A stretch of 64,000 nt of DNA, from NCBI RefSeq assembly GCF_008923185.1, contig NZ_WBMT01000001.1:620001-684000 (forward strand), written 5' to 3'. Shown here piece by piece: positions 17,241 through 25,488 of the stretch (the stretch's first letter is position 1; every line of letters begins with the position of its first letter). A program made the translations under genes and the position numbers. The notes under the pieces are model-generated. The model worked only from the letters and a program-made list of their open reading frames with translations. It was not told where the DNA came from and ran no database searches. Origin of the DNA: Actinomadura rudentiformis. GTDB taxonomy: Bacteria > Actinomycetota > Actinomycetes > Streptosporangiales > Streptosporangiaceae.

Positions 17241-19259
17241 ATGCGCAACCACCGCATCCCACCCCTGACGATTCTCGTCGCACTCGTCGCGGCGGCCGTC
17301 CTCGCCATCACCGTGACCGAGGTGGCCACCGCCTCGGTCACGCCCGCCGCCCAGACCGCGTCCGCCACCTCGACCACGTCCACGTCCGCGTCCACCACCA
17401 CCGCCTCGGCCGTGCCCGCCGCCTCCGCGCGGGCGCCGATCACGTGCCCGTCCGGCGGGCCGTACAACGTACGGAGCTACGGCGCGACCGGCAACGGCTC
17501 GACCAATGACACAGGCGCCATCAACCGGGCCATCGACGCTGCGTCGGCCGCCGGCGGCGGGGTCGTGCGGTTCCCGGCGGGGACCTACCGGTCCGCGAAT
17601 TCCATCCATATGAAGAGCAACATCACCATCCAACTGGACAGCGGCTCGACCATCCTTGGCTCACCCAACGACGACTACGACCCGCCCGAGCCGAACCCGA
17701 ACGACGAGTACCAGGACTACGGCCACAGCCATTTCCACAACGCGATGATCTGGGGCGACCGGCTGTCGAACCTGTGCTTCACCGGTTCGGGCACCATCGA
17801 CGGCGGCGGCCACCTCATCACCGGCAACCCGGACTCCGGTGAGGCCGACAAGATCATCTCCCTGACGCGTTGCGAGGGCTTGGACGTCAGCGGGATCACG
17901 CTGCGCCGCGGCGGGCACTTCGCCATGCTGACCAACGCCTGCAACGACATCTCCTCAGACCGGCTGCGCATCGACACCGCCAGCGACCGGGACGGCTGGA
18001 ACGTCATCAACGCCCAGAACGTCACCATCACCAACGCCGACATCTCCGCCGACGACGACGCGCTGGCCTTCAAGAGCGACTGGGCGCTGGGCCGGACGTA
18101 CGACAACGGCCACGTCACGGTCACCGACTCCCGGCTCTCGGCGGAATGCTGCAACGCGCTGATGTTCGGCTCGGAGACCTGCGGCGACTTCACCGACTAC
18201 CGGTTCGAGCGGATCACGATCAACGGCTCGAACAAGTCGGGCCTCGGCATGGTCTCGATGGACGGGACGACGATCTCCGACGTCCACTACAAGGACATCA
18301 GCATGACCGACGTGCGCGGCGCGATCATGCAGAAGGTGGGCACCCGCAGACGATGCGGTGACAACCCTGGCGTCGGCCGCATCCAGAACATCACGTACGA
18401 GAACGTCACCTCGTCCGGCCAGAGCAGCACCAACTTCACCGCGACGCTGTGGGGCGAGTCGGGCGCGAACAACCGCATCCGCGACGTCACGTTCACCAAC
18501 GTCGATCTCACCGTCCCGGGCGGGAACGGCTGCATGGGCACCGGCGTGCCCAGCAACGACCCGAACAACTACAACCCGGTGAGCATCGGGACGCGGCCCG
18601 CGTACGGCTGGTACATCCACAACGCCCACGACATCCGGTTCGTGGACAGCTCCGTGCAGTTCGTGAGCAACGACTGCCGTCCGGCGGTGATCGCCAACAC
18701 CGGCGGCGGCGTCTCGTTCGAGCGCTTCACGGCCGAACGCGGCAGCAACAGTCCCTTCGACATGGGCTTCCAGTCCATCACCGGCTACTGCGTCGCCAAC
18801 AGCTCCAACACCGGCGGCGGGGCACTGCGGACCAGCGCGACCGGCGGCTCCACCCAGGCGTGCGGCCCGGCGCCCGGCAACCGGTTCGAGGCCGAGAACG
18901 CGACGATCTCGCAGGGCGTGGTGGAGTCCAACCACGCCGGGTTCACCGGCAGCGGCTTCGTCAACTACACCAATGTCACGGGCTCGTACGTGGAGTTCAC
19001 CGTGAACGCGGCGCAGGCGGGCAACGTGCCGCTCACCTTCCGCTTCGCCAACGGGACGACGGTCAACCGGCCGATGGACATCACCGTCAACGGCGTCCTG
19101 GCATCCGATGAGCTCGCGTTCCCGGGCACCGGCGCCTGGCCGAACTGGACCACCACAAGCATGACCGTCCCCCTCAACGCGGGCGCCAACACCATCAGAG
19201 CCACCGCCACGACGGCCAACGGCGGACCCAACCTCGACCATCTCGCCCTGCCCGGCTGA
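17241..19259 (+). CDS. GH28-like right-handed beta-helix polysaccharidase with CBM35, secreted
   Basis: A 672-residue secreted protein: signal peptide, a Ser/Thr-rich linker (about 40-65), a beta-helix of pectin-enzyme type (about 75-535) and a C-terminal CBM35 (about 545-672). The opening NVRSYGATGNGSTNDTGAINRAIDAA is the classic GH28/pectate lyase entry. ITNADISADDDALAFKSD supplies the Asp-Asp pair expected at the GH28 active site, but the GHG and RIK motifs of polygalacturonases are not evident; the equivalent coil reads NALMFGSETCGD. It may act on a non-galacturonan linkage or be a lyase/epimerase-like relative. Twelve bases follow the GH29-like stop. Confidence 0.78.
   Translation: MRNHRIPPLTILVALVAAAVLAITVTEVATASVTPAAQTASATSTTSTSASTTTASAVPAASARAPITCPSGGPYNVRSYGATGNGSTNDTGAINRAIDAASAAGGGVVRFPAGTYRSANSIHMKSNITIQLDSGSTILGSPNDDYDPPEPNPNDEYQDYGHSHFHNAMIWGDRLSNLCFTGSGTIDGGGHLITGNPDSGEADKIISLTRCEGLDVSGITLRRGGHFAMLTNACNDISSDRLRIDTASDRDGWNVINAQNVTITNADISADDDALAFKSDWALGRTYDNGHVTVTDSRLSAECCNALMFGSETCGDFTDYRFERITINGSNKSGLGMVSMDGTTISDVHYKDISMTDVRGAIMQKVGTRRRCGDNPGVGRIQNITYENVTSSGQSSTNFTATLWGESGANNRIRDVTFTNVDLTVPGGNGCMGTGVPSNDPNNYNPVSIGTRPAYGWYIHNAHDIRFVDSSVQFVSNDCRPAVIANTGGGVSFERFTAERGSNSPFDMGFQSITGYCVANSSNTGGGALRTSATGGSTQACGPAPGNRFEAENATISQGVVESNHAGFTGSGFVNYTNVTGSYVEFTVNAAQAGNVPLTFRFANGTTVNRPMDITVNGVLASDELAFPGTGAWPNWTTTSMTVPLNAGANTIRATATTANGGPNLDHLALPG
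18918..18977 (+). repeat. 60-bp exact repeat, copy 2 (CBM35 coding)
   Basis: Second copy of the 60-base block found at 16890-16949. Confidence 0.8.
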
Positions 19260-19289
19260 TACCCGCCCGCCCCCGACCAGGAGGCCGTT

Positions 19290-20930
19290 GTGCCCTGTGC
19301 CTGGAGAACATGTGCCCGGAGAACCTCCGCGGCCCTGACCGCCCTCACCCTGCTGACCGCCTCCGGCGTCGTCGTGACCGGGAGGGCCGACGCGCTTGTC
19401 GCGTCGGCTCGGCCGGCCATCGCGCTGGAGAACGGACTCGCCCGCACACCCCCGATGGGGTTCAACAACTGGAACACCACCGCCTGCAGGCCGGAGTTCA
19501 ACGAGGCGATGGTCAAGGCGATCGCTGACATCTTCGTCTCGCGAGGGCTCAAGGACGTCGGCTACGAATACGTCAACATCGACGACTGCTGGGCGGAGCC
19601 CCAGCGCGACGCGAACGGCGATCTCGTGCCTCACCGGACCCGGTTCCCGAACGGGATCAAGGCCGTCGCCGACTACGTGCACTCCAAGGGGCTCAAGTTC
19701 GGCATCTACACGTCGGCGGGCACCAAGACCTGCAACGGCGCGGGCGGGTTCCCCGGCGCTCTCAACAACGAGCAGCGAGACGCCGATCTCTTCGCGAGCT
19801 GGGGCGTCGACTACCTGAAGTATGACAACTGCAACAACCAGGGCGTGGATGCGCAGGTGCGCTACACGCGCATGCGTGACGCGCTCGCCAACACCGGCCG
19901 CCCCATCACCTACTCCATATGCGAATGGGGGAGGACCGGTCCGCCGCGCGTCTGGGAGTGGGGCAAGGACGTCGGCAACCTCTGGCGTACGACCGGCGAC
20001 ATCAGCGACAACTGGACCAGCATGATCGGCAAGGCGCAGGCCAACCGGAGCCTGGCGCGGTACGCGGGGCCGGGGCACTGGAACGACCCCGACATGCTGG
20101 AGGTCGGCAACGGCGGCATGACGCCGGCCGAGTACCGCACCCATTTCAGCCTCTGGGCCGTCATGGCAGCCCCGCTGCTGATCGGTTCCGACCTGCGCGA
20201 GGTGTCCGAGGACACGTTCACGATCCTCAAGAACACCGACGTCATCGCGGTCGACCAGGACAAGCTCGGCCGCCAGGCCACCGTCGTCAGCGCCTCCGGC
20301 GGCCACGTCGTCTACAGCAAGGTCCTGGCGAACGGGGATCGCGCCGTGGCCCTGTCCAACGAGACCACCGCCACGGCGACGATCGGCACGACGGCGGCCG
20401 CGATCGGGCTCGGCGGCTCGGCCTCCTACACGCTCAAGGATCTGTGGACCAAGTCGACCCGGAAGACCACCGGGGCAGTGAGCGCCTCCGTGCCCGGCCA
20501 CGGCACCGTGCTCTACCGCGTGTCCCGGGGCGGCACATCCCAACGGTACGAGGCCGAGGACGCCACGTCCGTCAGCGGCAGCACCGTCGACCGCAACCAC
20601 TCCGGCTACTCCGGCAAGGGATTCGTCAACACCCCCAATGCGACCGGCAGCTACGTGCAGTTCACGGTGAACGCGGCGCAGGCCGGCCGGCACACGCTGG
20701 CCTTCGACTACGCCCACGCGGGCACTGCCGACCGGCCCGCCTCCCTGAGCGTGAACGGGACGGCCGCCGGCACGGTCCCCTTCGCCCCCACCGGCGCGTG
20801 GAGCCTCTGGCGCACCGCCACGGCGGCAGTGAGCCTGAACGCGGGCGCCAACACGATCCGTCTCACCGCCACCGGTACGGGCGGCCTGCCGAACCTGGAC
20901 TACCTCGACACCCTGGAGGTCGGATCATGA
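19290..20930 (+). CDS. GH27 alpha-galactosidase with C-terminal CBM35-type module, secreted
   Basis: A 546-residue secreted glycosidase: Sec signal (about 1-35), GH27 catalytic barrel and beta-domain (about 50-410) and a CBM35/CBM6-like module (about 415-546). Catalytic residues by family comparison: nucleophile Asp179 in YLKYDNC and acid/base Asp237 in TTGDISDNW; GHWNDPDMLEVGNGGM is also present. The catalytic domain closely follows that of the GH27 at 2861, but the accessory module differs (CBM35 instead of NEW3-NPCBM), and this CBM is more divergent than the others in the operon. GTG 19290 has AGGAGG 5-10 bases upstream. It probably removes alpha-galactosyl branches from the same polymer. 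Confidence 0.9.
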   Translation: MPCAWRTCARRTSAALTALTLLTASGVVVTGRADALVASARPAIALENGLARTPPMGFNNWNTTACRPEFNEAMVKAIADIFVSRGLKDVGYEYVNIDDCWAEPQRDANGDLVPHRTRFPNGIKAVADYVHSKGLKFGIYTSAGTKTCNGAGGFPGALNNEQRDADLFASWGVDYLKYDNCNNQGVDAQVRYTRMRDALANTGRPITYSICEWGRTGPPRVWEWGKDVGNLWRTTGDISDNWTSMIGKAQANRSLARYAGPGHWNDPDMLEVGNGGMTPAEYRTHFSLWAVMAAPLLIGSDLREVSEDTFTILKNTDVIAVDQDKLGRQATVVSASGGHVVYSKVLANGDRAVALSNETTATATIGTTAAAIGLGGSASYTLKDLWTKSTRKTTGAVSASVPGHGTVLYRVSRGGTSQRYEAEDATSVSGSTVDRNHSGYSGKGFVNTPNATGSYVQFTVNAAQAGRHTLAFDYAHAGTADRPASLSVNGTAAGTVPFAPTGAWSLWRTATAAVSLNAGANTIRLTATGTGGLPNLDYLDTLEVGS

Positions 20931-22363
20931 GAAGGCGAACGATCGCGCGCCTGACCGCCGTTCTCGCGACGGTGGCGCTGCTGGTGCCCGTGCGCGTCCC
21001 CGGCGCCTCGGGCAACGCCGCAGCGCCGACGCGGTACGAGGCGGAGAACGCCGCCATCTCGCAGGGGGTGGTGGAGTCCAACCACGCCGGGTACTCGGGG
21101 ACCGGGTTCGTCAACGGCACCAACGCGACCGGCAGCCATGTGGAATGGTCGGTGAACGCGGCGTCCGCCGGGACCGCCACCATTGCGATCCGGTACGCCA
21201 ATGGCACGACGTCGAACCGCCCAATGGACGTCACCGTGAACGGAACGGTGGTCTCCGCGGCCCGGGCGTTCGGCGGCACCGGTGCCTGGACCACCTGGGC
21301 CACCTCCACCCTCACCGCTCCGGTCAACGCGGGCGCCAACACGATCCGGCTGACCGCCACCACGGCGGCCGGCGGGCCCAACCTCGACTACCTCGATTTC
21401 GAGGTGGGCGGGTCTCCGAACCCCGGGACGCCGGTCCAGGCCAACGGACAGCTCAAGGTCTGCGGGACGAAGCTGTGCAACCAGCACGGCCAGCCGATCC
21501 AGCTGCGCGGCATGAGCAGCCACGGCCTCCAGTGGTACTACCAGTGCCTCAACACCGGCTCGCTCAACGCGCTGGCCCAGGACTGGAAGGCCGACGTCCT
21601 GCGGATCTCGATGTACATCCAGGAGGGCGGGTACGAGACCAACCCGCGCCTGTTCACCGACCGGGTGCACAACCTCATCGAGCAGGCCACGTCGCGCGGC
21701 ATGTACGCGATCGTCGACTGGCACATGCTGAGCCCGGGCGACCCCCACCACAACCTGGCCAGGGCCAAGACGTTCTTCACCGAGATCGCCCAGCGGCACA
21801 ACGGCAAGAACAACCTCCTCTACGAGATCGCCAACGAGCCGAACGGGGTGAGCTGGGCGAGGATCAAGAGCTATGCCGAGAACCTCATCCCGGTCATCCG
21901 CCAGCACGATCCCGACACCCCGATCCTGGTCGGGACCCGCGCGTGGTCGTCGCTCGGCGTGTCCGACGGGGCCGACGAGACCGAGATCGTCAACAGCCCG
22001 GTGAACGCGTCCAACATCATGTACACCTTCCACTTCTACGCGGCCTCGCACGGCTCGGAGTACCTGAGCACCCTGTCGCGAGCGGCCGACCGGCTGCCGG
22101 TGTTCGTGACCGAGTTCGGCACCCAGACGGCCTCGGGTGACGGCGGCAACAACTTCACCCGGTCGCAGCAGTACCTCGACCTGATGGCGAGCAAGAAGAT
22201 CAGCTGGACGAACTGGAACTACTCCGACGACTCCCGGTCCGGGGCCGTCTTCAAGAGCGGCACGTGCCCGAACGGTCCCTGGACGGGGACCGCGCCGCTG
22301 AAGCCCGCCGGGGTCTGGGTGCGGGAGCGCACCATGACCGCGGACGAATTCCCCGCAGGCTGA
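20927..22363 (+). CDS. GH5 endo-glucanase-type hydrolase with N-terminal CBM35, secreted
   Basis: A 478-residue secreted enzyme: signal peptide (1-33), CBM35 (about 35-162), short linker, and GH5 (subfamily 2-like) barrel (about 175-478). The acid/base is Glu304 in YEIANEPNG and the nucleophile Glu396 in FVTEFGTQ; VDWHMLSPGDPHHN and ISWTNWNYSDD complete the family pattern. Family members are endo-beta-1,4-glucanases, some acting on xyloglucan or mannan. The ATG overlaps the stop of the GH27 gene (ATGA), indicating coupling. It is the only clear endo-acting backbone hydrolase of the locus. Last gene of operon B; a terminator follows. Confidence 0.9.
   Translation: MRRRTIARLTAVLATVALLVPVRVPGASGNAAAPTRYEAENAAISQGVVESNHAGYSGTGFVNGTNATGSHVEWSVNAASAGTATIAIRYANGTTSNRPMDVTVNGTVVSAARAFGGTGAWTTWATSTLTAPVNAGANTIRLTATTAAGGPNLDYLDFEVGGSPNPGTPVQANGQLKVCGTKLCNQHGQPIQLRGMSSHGLQWYYQCLNTGSLNALAQDWKADVLRISMYIQEGGYETNPRLFTDRVHNLIEQATSRGMYAIVDWHMLSPGDPHHNLARAKTFFTEIAQRHNGKNNLLYEIANEPNGVSWARIKSYAENLIPVIRQHDPDTPILVGTRAWSSLGVSDGADETEIVNSPVNASNIMYTFHFYAASHGSEYLSTLSRAADRLPVFVTEFGTQTASGDGGNNFTRSQQYLDLMASKKISWTNWNYSDDSRSGAVFKSGTCPNGPWTGTAPLKPAGVWVRERTMTADEFPAG
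21031..21135 (+). repeat. 105-bp exact repeat, copy 2 (CBM35 coding)
   Basis: Second copy of the 105-base block at 12707-12811. Confidence 0.85.
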
Positions 22364-22372
22364 CCCGCGCGA

Positions 22373-22403
22373 GGTGCCGCCCCTGCAGCTCGGGGGCGGC
22401 ACC
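22373..22403 (+). terminator. terminator of glycosidase operon B
   Basis: GGTGCCGCCCC and GGGGCGGCACC form a perfect 11-bp stem over a 9-base loop, 9 bases after the GH5 stop codon. There is no U run, which is common in high-GC actinomycetes. Confidence 0.7.
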
Positions 22404-22492
22404 GGCCTGTATTGGACATCACGTCAGTGACTCTGATCGCAGCGGCCACCATCGTGACGATCTCGGCACCGGCATGGCGTACGGTTCTCACC

Positions 22493-23134
22493 ATGACGAC
22501 TGCGGGGACGGCGAGTCCCGGGGCGCGACGCGACCCGGGACGGCGGCGTGCCCTGCTGGAGGCGGCCGACCGGGTCATCCAGCGCGAGGGGCCGGGGGCG
22601 TCCATGGCCTCGATCGCCGCCGAGGCGGGGATCAGCAAGCCCATCCTCTACCGGCACTTCGGCGACAAGAGCGGCCTTTACCAGGCACTGGCCGAGCGGC
22701 ACACCCGCAAGCTGATCGAGGGTGTGCAGGAGGAGTTCTCCCGCGCCACCTCGGTCCGGGCCCGCACCCGGTCGACGATCGACACCTATCTGTCGACGAT
22801 CTCGAACAACCTCAACCTCTACCGCTTCCTCATGCACCGGGCCAGCGCCGAGGACGCCGCCACGCACGGCGCGATGAGCACCATGATCCGGGGGCTCAGC
22901 CGGGAGCTGGCCGAGGTCATGATCGCCGAGAGTGAGCTCACGGACCGCACCCGCGCCTACGTGTGGGCCCACGCGGTCGTCGGGATGGTGCAGACCGCCG
23001 GGGACTGGTGGCTCGACCACGCCGACGAGGTGCCGCGCGAGACCGTGGTCGACAGCCTCGCCGACCTCATCCTGGGCGGGCTCCCGGCCGCCGCCGCGTC
23101 GTCCCACCAGGTCCTGGAACTGTTCAGCGAATAA
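22493..23134 (+). CDS. TetR/AcrR family transcriptional regulator
   Basis: A 213-residue one-component repressor. The N-terminal helix-turn-helix reads SMASIAAEAGISKPILYRHFGDKSGLYQAL, a strong TetR signature; the C-terminal domain is helical and ends with VLELFSE. ATG 22493 is chosen because the homologous part begins shortly after it; upstream in-frame codons are low-similarity. No clear ribosome binding site is seen, so translation may be leaderless. It follows the operon B terminator and does not look like a glycan regulator. Its target is more likely the downstream phosphotransferase/fatty-acid genes (inference). Confidence 0.88.
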   Translation: MTTAGTASPGARRDPGRRRALLEAADRVIQREGPGASMASIAAEAGISKPILYRHFGDKSGLYQALAERHTRKLIEGVQEEFSRATSVRARTRSTIDTYLSTISNNLNLYRFLMHRASAEDAATHGAMSTMIRGLSRELAEVMIAESELTDRTRAYVWAHAVVGMVQTAGDWWLDHADEVPRETVVDSLADLILGGLPAAAASSHQVLELFSE

Positions 23135-23147
23135 CCCGACCTGCGGG

Positions 23148-23303
23148 TCAGGCCGCCGGGAGCACGCTCTCGGCGACGTGCCGGGCGCGGTCCTCGGTCA
23201 CTCCGGGCCTTTTGAGGGACACGAAACCCCCGAGCAACCGCTCGGCCTCTGCCTCGTTGTAGACGGGGATGACGACCGAGAGTTCGATCGTGGCTCTGTT
23301 CAC
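23148..23303 (-). CDS. small hypothetical ORF resembling the N-terminus of a family 2 glycosyltransferase
   Basis: A 51-codon frame starting at GTG 23303 encodes ELSVVIPVYNEAEAERLL, the same pattern as the opening of GT2 glycosyltransferases, then diverges (FVSLKRPGVTEDRARHVAESVLPAA) and stops. A full GT2 enzyme is over 200 residues, so this is either a remnant or chance. It lies in the 289-bp gap between the TetR and phosphotransferase genes and has no clear binding site. Confidence 0.25.
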   Translation of the reverse strand: MNRATIELSVVIPVYNEAEAERLLGGFVSLKRPGVTEDRARHVAESVLPAA

Positions 23304-23337
23304 ATCCCGGGGACCACGGCGGCCAAGGAGACGGTTG

Positions 23338-23398
23338 TATGACGTAGGTCACATGCGCCGGGATGCCCGATCGCTGCCAGGATGGAAAGTGATCACTT
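23338..23398. promoter_or_regulatory. Crp-like box and 12-bp palindrome before phosphotransferase
   Basis: TATGACGTAGGTCACA (23338-23353) differs in one base from the Crp/GlxR half-site pattern TGTGA-N6-TCACA. AAGTGATCACTT (23387-23398) is a perfect palindrome 25 bases before the start codon, a likely repressor operator. Both are by inspection only. Confidence 0.4.
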
Positions 23399-23423
23399 AT
23401 TTCTGATCGGGAGGAGGCCGGGG

Positions 23424-24392
23424 ATGGAGCTGGAGCAGCTGGCCGACCCGCTCGCGGAGGTGCTCGCCGAGCGCTACGGCGCCGGTGTCCAGATTCGCGG
23501 GCTGCGCCGGGGCAGCGGCGGTGCCTCCCGGGTCACCTGCGGATTCGAGGCCGTCACCGCGGCCGGCGAGGCGCACCCGCTGATCCTCCGGCTCACCACC
23601 CAGGGCGTGATGGCGGGCGGTCCGCTGTCGCAGGAGGCCGCACTGATGCGCGCGGCGGGCGCGGCCGGTGTGCCCAGTCCCGAGGTGATCGCCGCCGGGG
23701 ACGCCAGCAGTGAGCTCGGCGCTGAGTTCGTGGTGATGGAACGCGTGGAGGGCGAGACGATCCCGCGCAGGATCCTCCGCGATCCCGCGCTGGCGGACGT
23801 CCGGCCCCTGCTGGCAGGTCAGTGTGGCGAGGTCCTCGCGGCGATCCACCGCATCCCCGTCGCGAGCGTTCCGCAACTGGAGCAAACCGACCAGCTGGAG
23901 GCCTGGCAGGCCGTGCTGGACGCCATCGGTGAGCCGCATCCCGCGCTGGAGTTCGCGTTGCGCTGGCTGACCCGCAACCGCCCGCCAGCGCGCCGGTCGG
24001 TTGTAGTGCACGGCGACTTCCGCAACGGCAACCTGATCGTCGGCCCTGACGGCATCAGGGCGGTGCTCGACTGGGAGCTGGCCCACCTGGGCGACCCTCT
24101 TGAGGATCTTGGCTGGCTGTGCGTAAAGGCCTGGCGGTTCGGGGCCGAGCCTCCGGTCGGCGGGTTCGGCACGTACGACCAGCTGATCGAGGCGTACGAG
24201 AAGGCGGGTGGAGCCCAGGTGGACCGCGTGGCGCTGCGGTGGTGGGAGATGTTCGGCGTGGCGCGCTGGGCGATCATCTGCGTCATGCAGGCTCAGCGCC
24301 ATCTCACCGGCGGCGAGCGCTCGGTGGAGCTCGCCGCGCTGGGACGCCGGGTCGCCGAGAACGAATGGGACCTGCTGCGGATGCTCCCGTGA
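23424..24392 (+). CDS. aminoglycoside phosphotransferase-like (APH) kinase, ACAD10-associated type
   Basis: A 322-residue APH/choline-kinase-fold protein. It shows the Brenner motif VVHGDFRNGNLIV and the metal-binding block VLDWELAHLGDPLEDLGWL. The sequence is of the type that neighbours, or in human ACAD10/11 is fused to, an acyl-CoA dehydrogenase and phosphorylates hydroxyacyl-CoA; it is unlikely to confer antibiotic resistance. ATG 23424 has GGGAGGAGG upstream and is preferred over ATG 23382. Its expected partners (ACAD at 28698 and DUF6285 at 29945) lie 4.3 kb away beyond unrelated genes. Confidence 0.85.
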   Translation: MELEQLADPLAEVLAERYGAGVQIRGLRRGSGGASRVTCGFEAVTAAGEAHPLILRLTTQGVMAGGPLSQEAALMRAAGAAGVPSPEVIAAGDASSELGAEFVVMERVEGETIPRRILRDPALADVRPLLAGQCGEVLAAIHRIPVASVPQLEQTDQLEAWQAVLDAIGEPHPALEFALRWLTRNRPPARRSVVVHGDFRNGNLIVGPDGIRAVLDWELAHLGDPLEDLGWLCVKAWRFGAEPPVGGFGTYDQLIEAYEKAGGAQVDRVALRWWEMFGVARWAIICVMQAQRHLTGGERSVELAALGRRVAENEWDLLRMLP

Positions 24393-25010
24393 TCACCTGC
24401 CGCCGGCGAGGTGGGCGTAGACGATGACGTTGTCGCGGTAGGAGCGCTCGTGCTTGTCGTAGGAGCCGCCGCACGTCACCAGGCGCAGACCCGCATAGCG
24501 GACGTCTCCGTACACGCGGTCGCGCGGGAAGTCCCATTTGCGGATCTGCTCGACGGCGTCCACCCGGAACAGTGCCTTGGTCCCATCGCGGCGGAGCACC
24601 CTGATCCGCGCGCCCGGCCTCAGCCTATGGAGCTCGTAGAAGACCGCCGCGCCGTCCAGGTCGTCGTAATGGCCCAGCACCACCGCCGACCCCCGGCTGC
24701 CCGGTGCGGGACCGCGCTGATACCAGCCCGCGTGCCCCGAGTGCTCGAACGGCGGGACCTCCACGGTCCCGTCGTCCTTCTTGTCGAGCCGCATCACCGG
24801 CGCGTCCACGCCGATCTCCGGGATCTCCAGCCGCTCCGGCGGCGACGCCGGAAGCTCCGGGCCGTCCGGGATGTTCCAGATCGCCCGCGGCCCGCCCTGG
24901 TCGCGGTAGTCCGGCTGCTCGCGCGGCTCCTTCACGCCCTGGCCCACGGCCATGGCGCCGAACACCGCCAGGCCGACGGCGATCAGGTAGCCGCCGTTAC
25001 TCTCGCCCAC
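24393..25010 (-). CDS. class F (E/F) sortase
   Basis: A 205-residue membrane-anchored transpeptidase. One N-terminal transmembrane helix (about 7-24) precedes the sortase beta-barrel with LEIPEIGVDAPV, VVLGHYDD (His114), LRLVTCGGSYD (Cys180) and HERSYRDNVIVYA (Arg189/192), the catalytic triad pattern of class E/F sortases. The GTG start at 25010 overlaps the stop of the upstream gene by 14 bases, indicating translational coupling; a longer reading would run through that gene. It ends abutting the convergent phosphotransferase gene. Its LPxTG-type substrate is not evident nearby. Confidence 0.88.
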   Translation of the reverse strand: MGESNGGYLIAVGLAVFGAMAVGQGVKEPREQPDYRDQGGPRAIWNIPDGPELPASPPERLEIPEIGVDAPVMRLDKKDDGTVEVPPFEHSGHAGWYQRGPAPGSRGSAVVLGHYDDLDGAAVFYELHRLRPGARIRVLRRDGTKALFRVDAVEQIRKWDFPRDRVYGDVRYAGLRLVTCGGSYDKHERSYRDNVIVYAHLAGGR

Positions 25011-25488
25011 GTGCCCTGGACCGGAGCAGTGCCACGCCGCAGATGCCGACCGCGCCGGCCACCATGGCCAGCCCCAGCCCTGTCCAGGGAACTCCGGGCC
25101 CCTGGGTTCCACCTCCGCCGGTCCTGACCCAGCCGTCCGGCGGCTTGTGGTCGCGGTCCCTCGACTTGTGCCTCTCGATGGATATGCGCCCGGTCTGGGG
25201 GTAGCCGGACGGGACGCACTTGGAAATCACCGTGTACCGGCCTGGCTCGACCTGCTTGACCTTCGCCTGAATGCTGAAGTAACCCGTACTGACCGCGCCC
25301 CGGCCGCTCGCCGGACCCGAGACGCTGACGAACGAGTCGTTGTCCCTGCAGCCTCCCGACACGGTGATCGTGTCGCCTGGCCGTACCGTCCCAGGGTCGA
25401 TCTCGAGGTCGTCGGCCCATGCCGCCGGTATCGCCAGCATGGTGCCCGCGAGCACCGCCGCGCAGATGGCGGCCGACCTGGTATGCAC
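24997..25488 (-). CDS. secreted membrane-anchored protein coupled to sortase
   Basis: A 163-residue protein of no recognised family: signal peptide (1-27, ending AWA), an Ig/beta-sandwich-like region (DPGTVRPGDTITVSGGCRDNDSFVSVSG) with two cysteines (CRDND and SKCVPSG) that could form a disulfide, a charged linker (HKSRDRDHKPPD), and one transmembrane helix (about 133-154) followed by RSRARGRE. It resembles a sorting substrate in layout, but no LPxTG-like motif precedes the helix. GTG 25488 is preferred, with a GGGGGAAG upstream. It is coupled to the sortase by overlap. Confidence 0.7.
   Translation of the reverse strand: MHTRSAAICAAVLAGTMLAIPAAWADDLEIDPGTVRPGDTITVSGGCRDNDSFVSVSGPASGRGAVSTGYFSIQAKVKQVEPGRYTVISKCVPSGYPQTGRISIERHKSRDRDHKPPDGWVRTGGGGTQGPGVPWTGLGLAMVAGAVGICGVALLRSRARGRE

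Noticed and set aside
17955..20717. A 920-codon minus-strand frame opposite the GH28-like and GH27 genes
   Set aside because: Antisense to family-assigned genes; composition and lack of domains mark it as a shadow.
12588..22363. CBM35 repeats as a mobile element or phage-derived array
   Set aside because: The repeats are in-frame protein modules inside different enzymes; no transposase, integrase or flanking duplications were seen.
23424..24392. Phosphotransferase as an aminoglycoside resistance gene
   Set aside because: The sequence is of the ACAD10-associated kinase type, with DUF6285 and ACAD genes in the neighbourhood, not a resistance enzyme.
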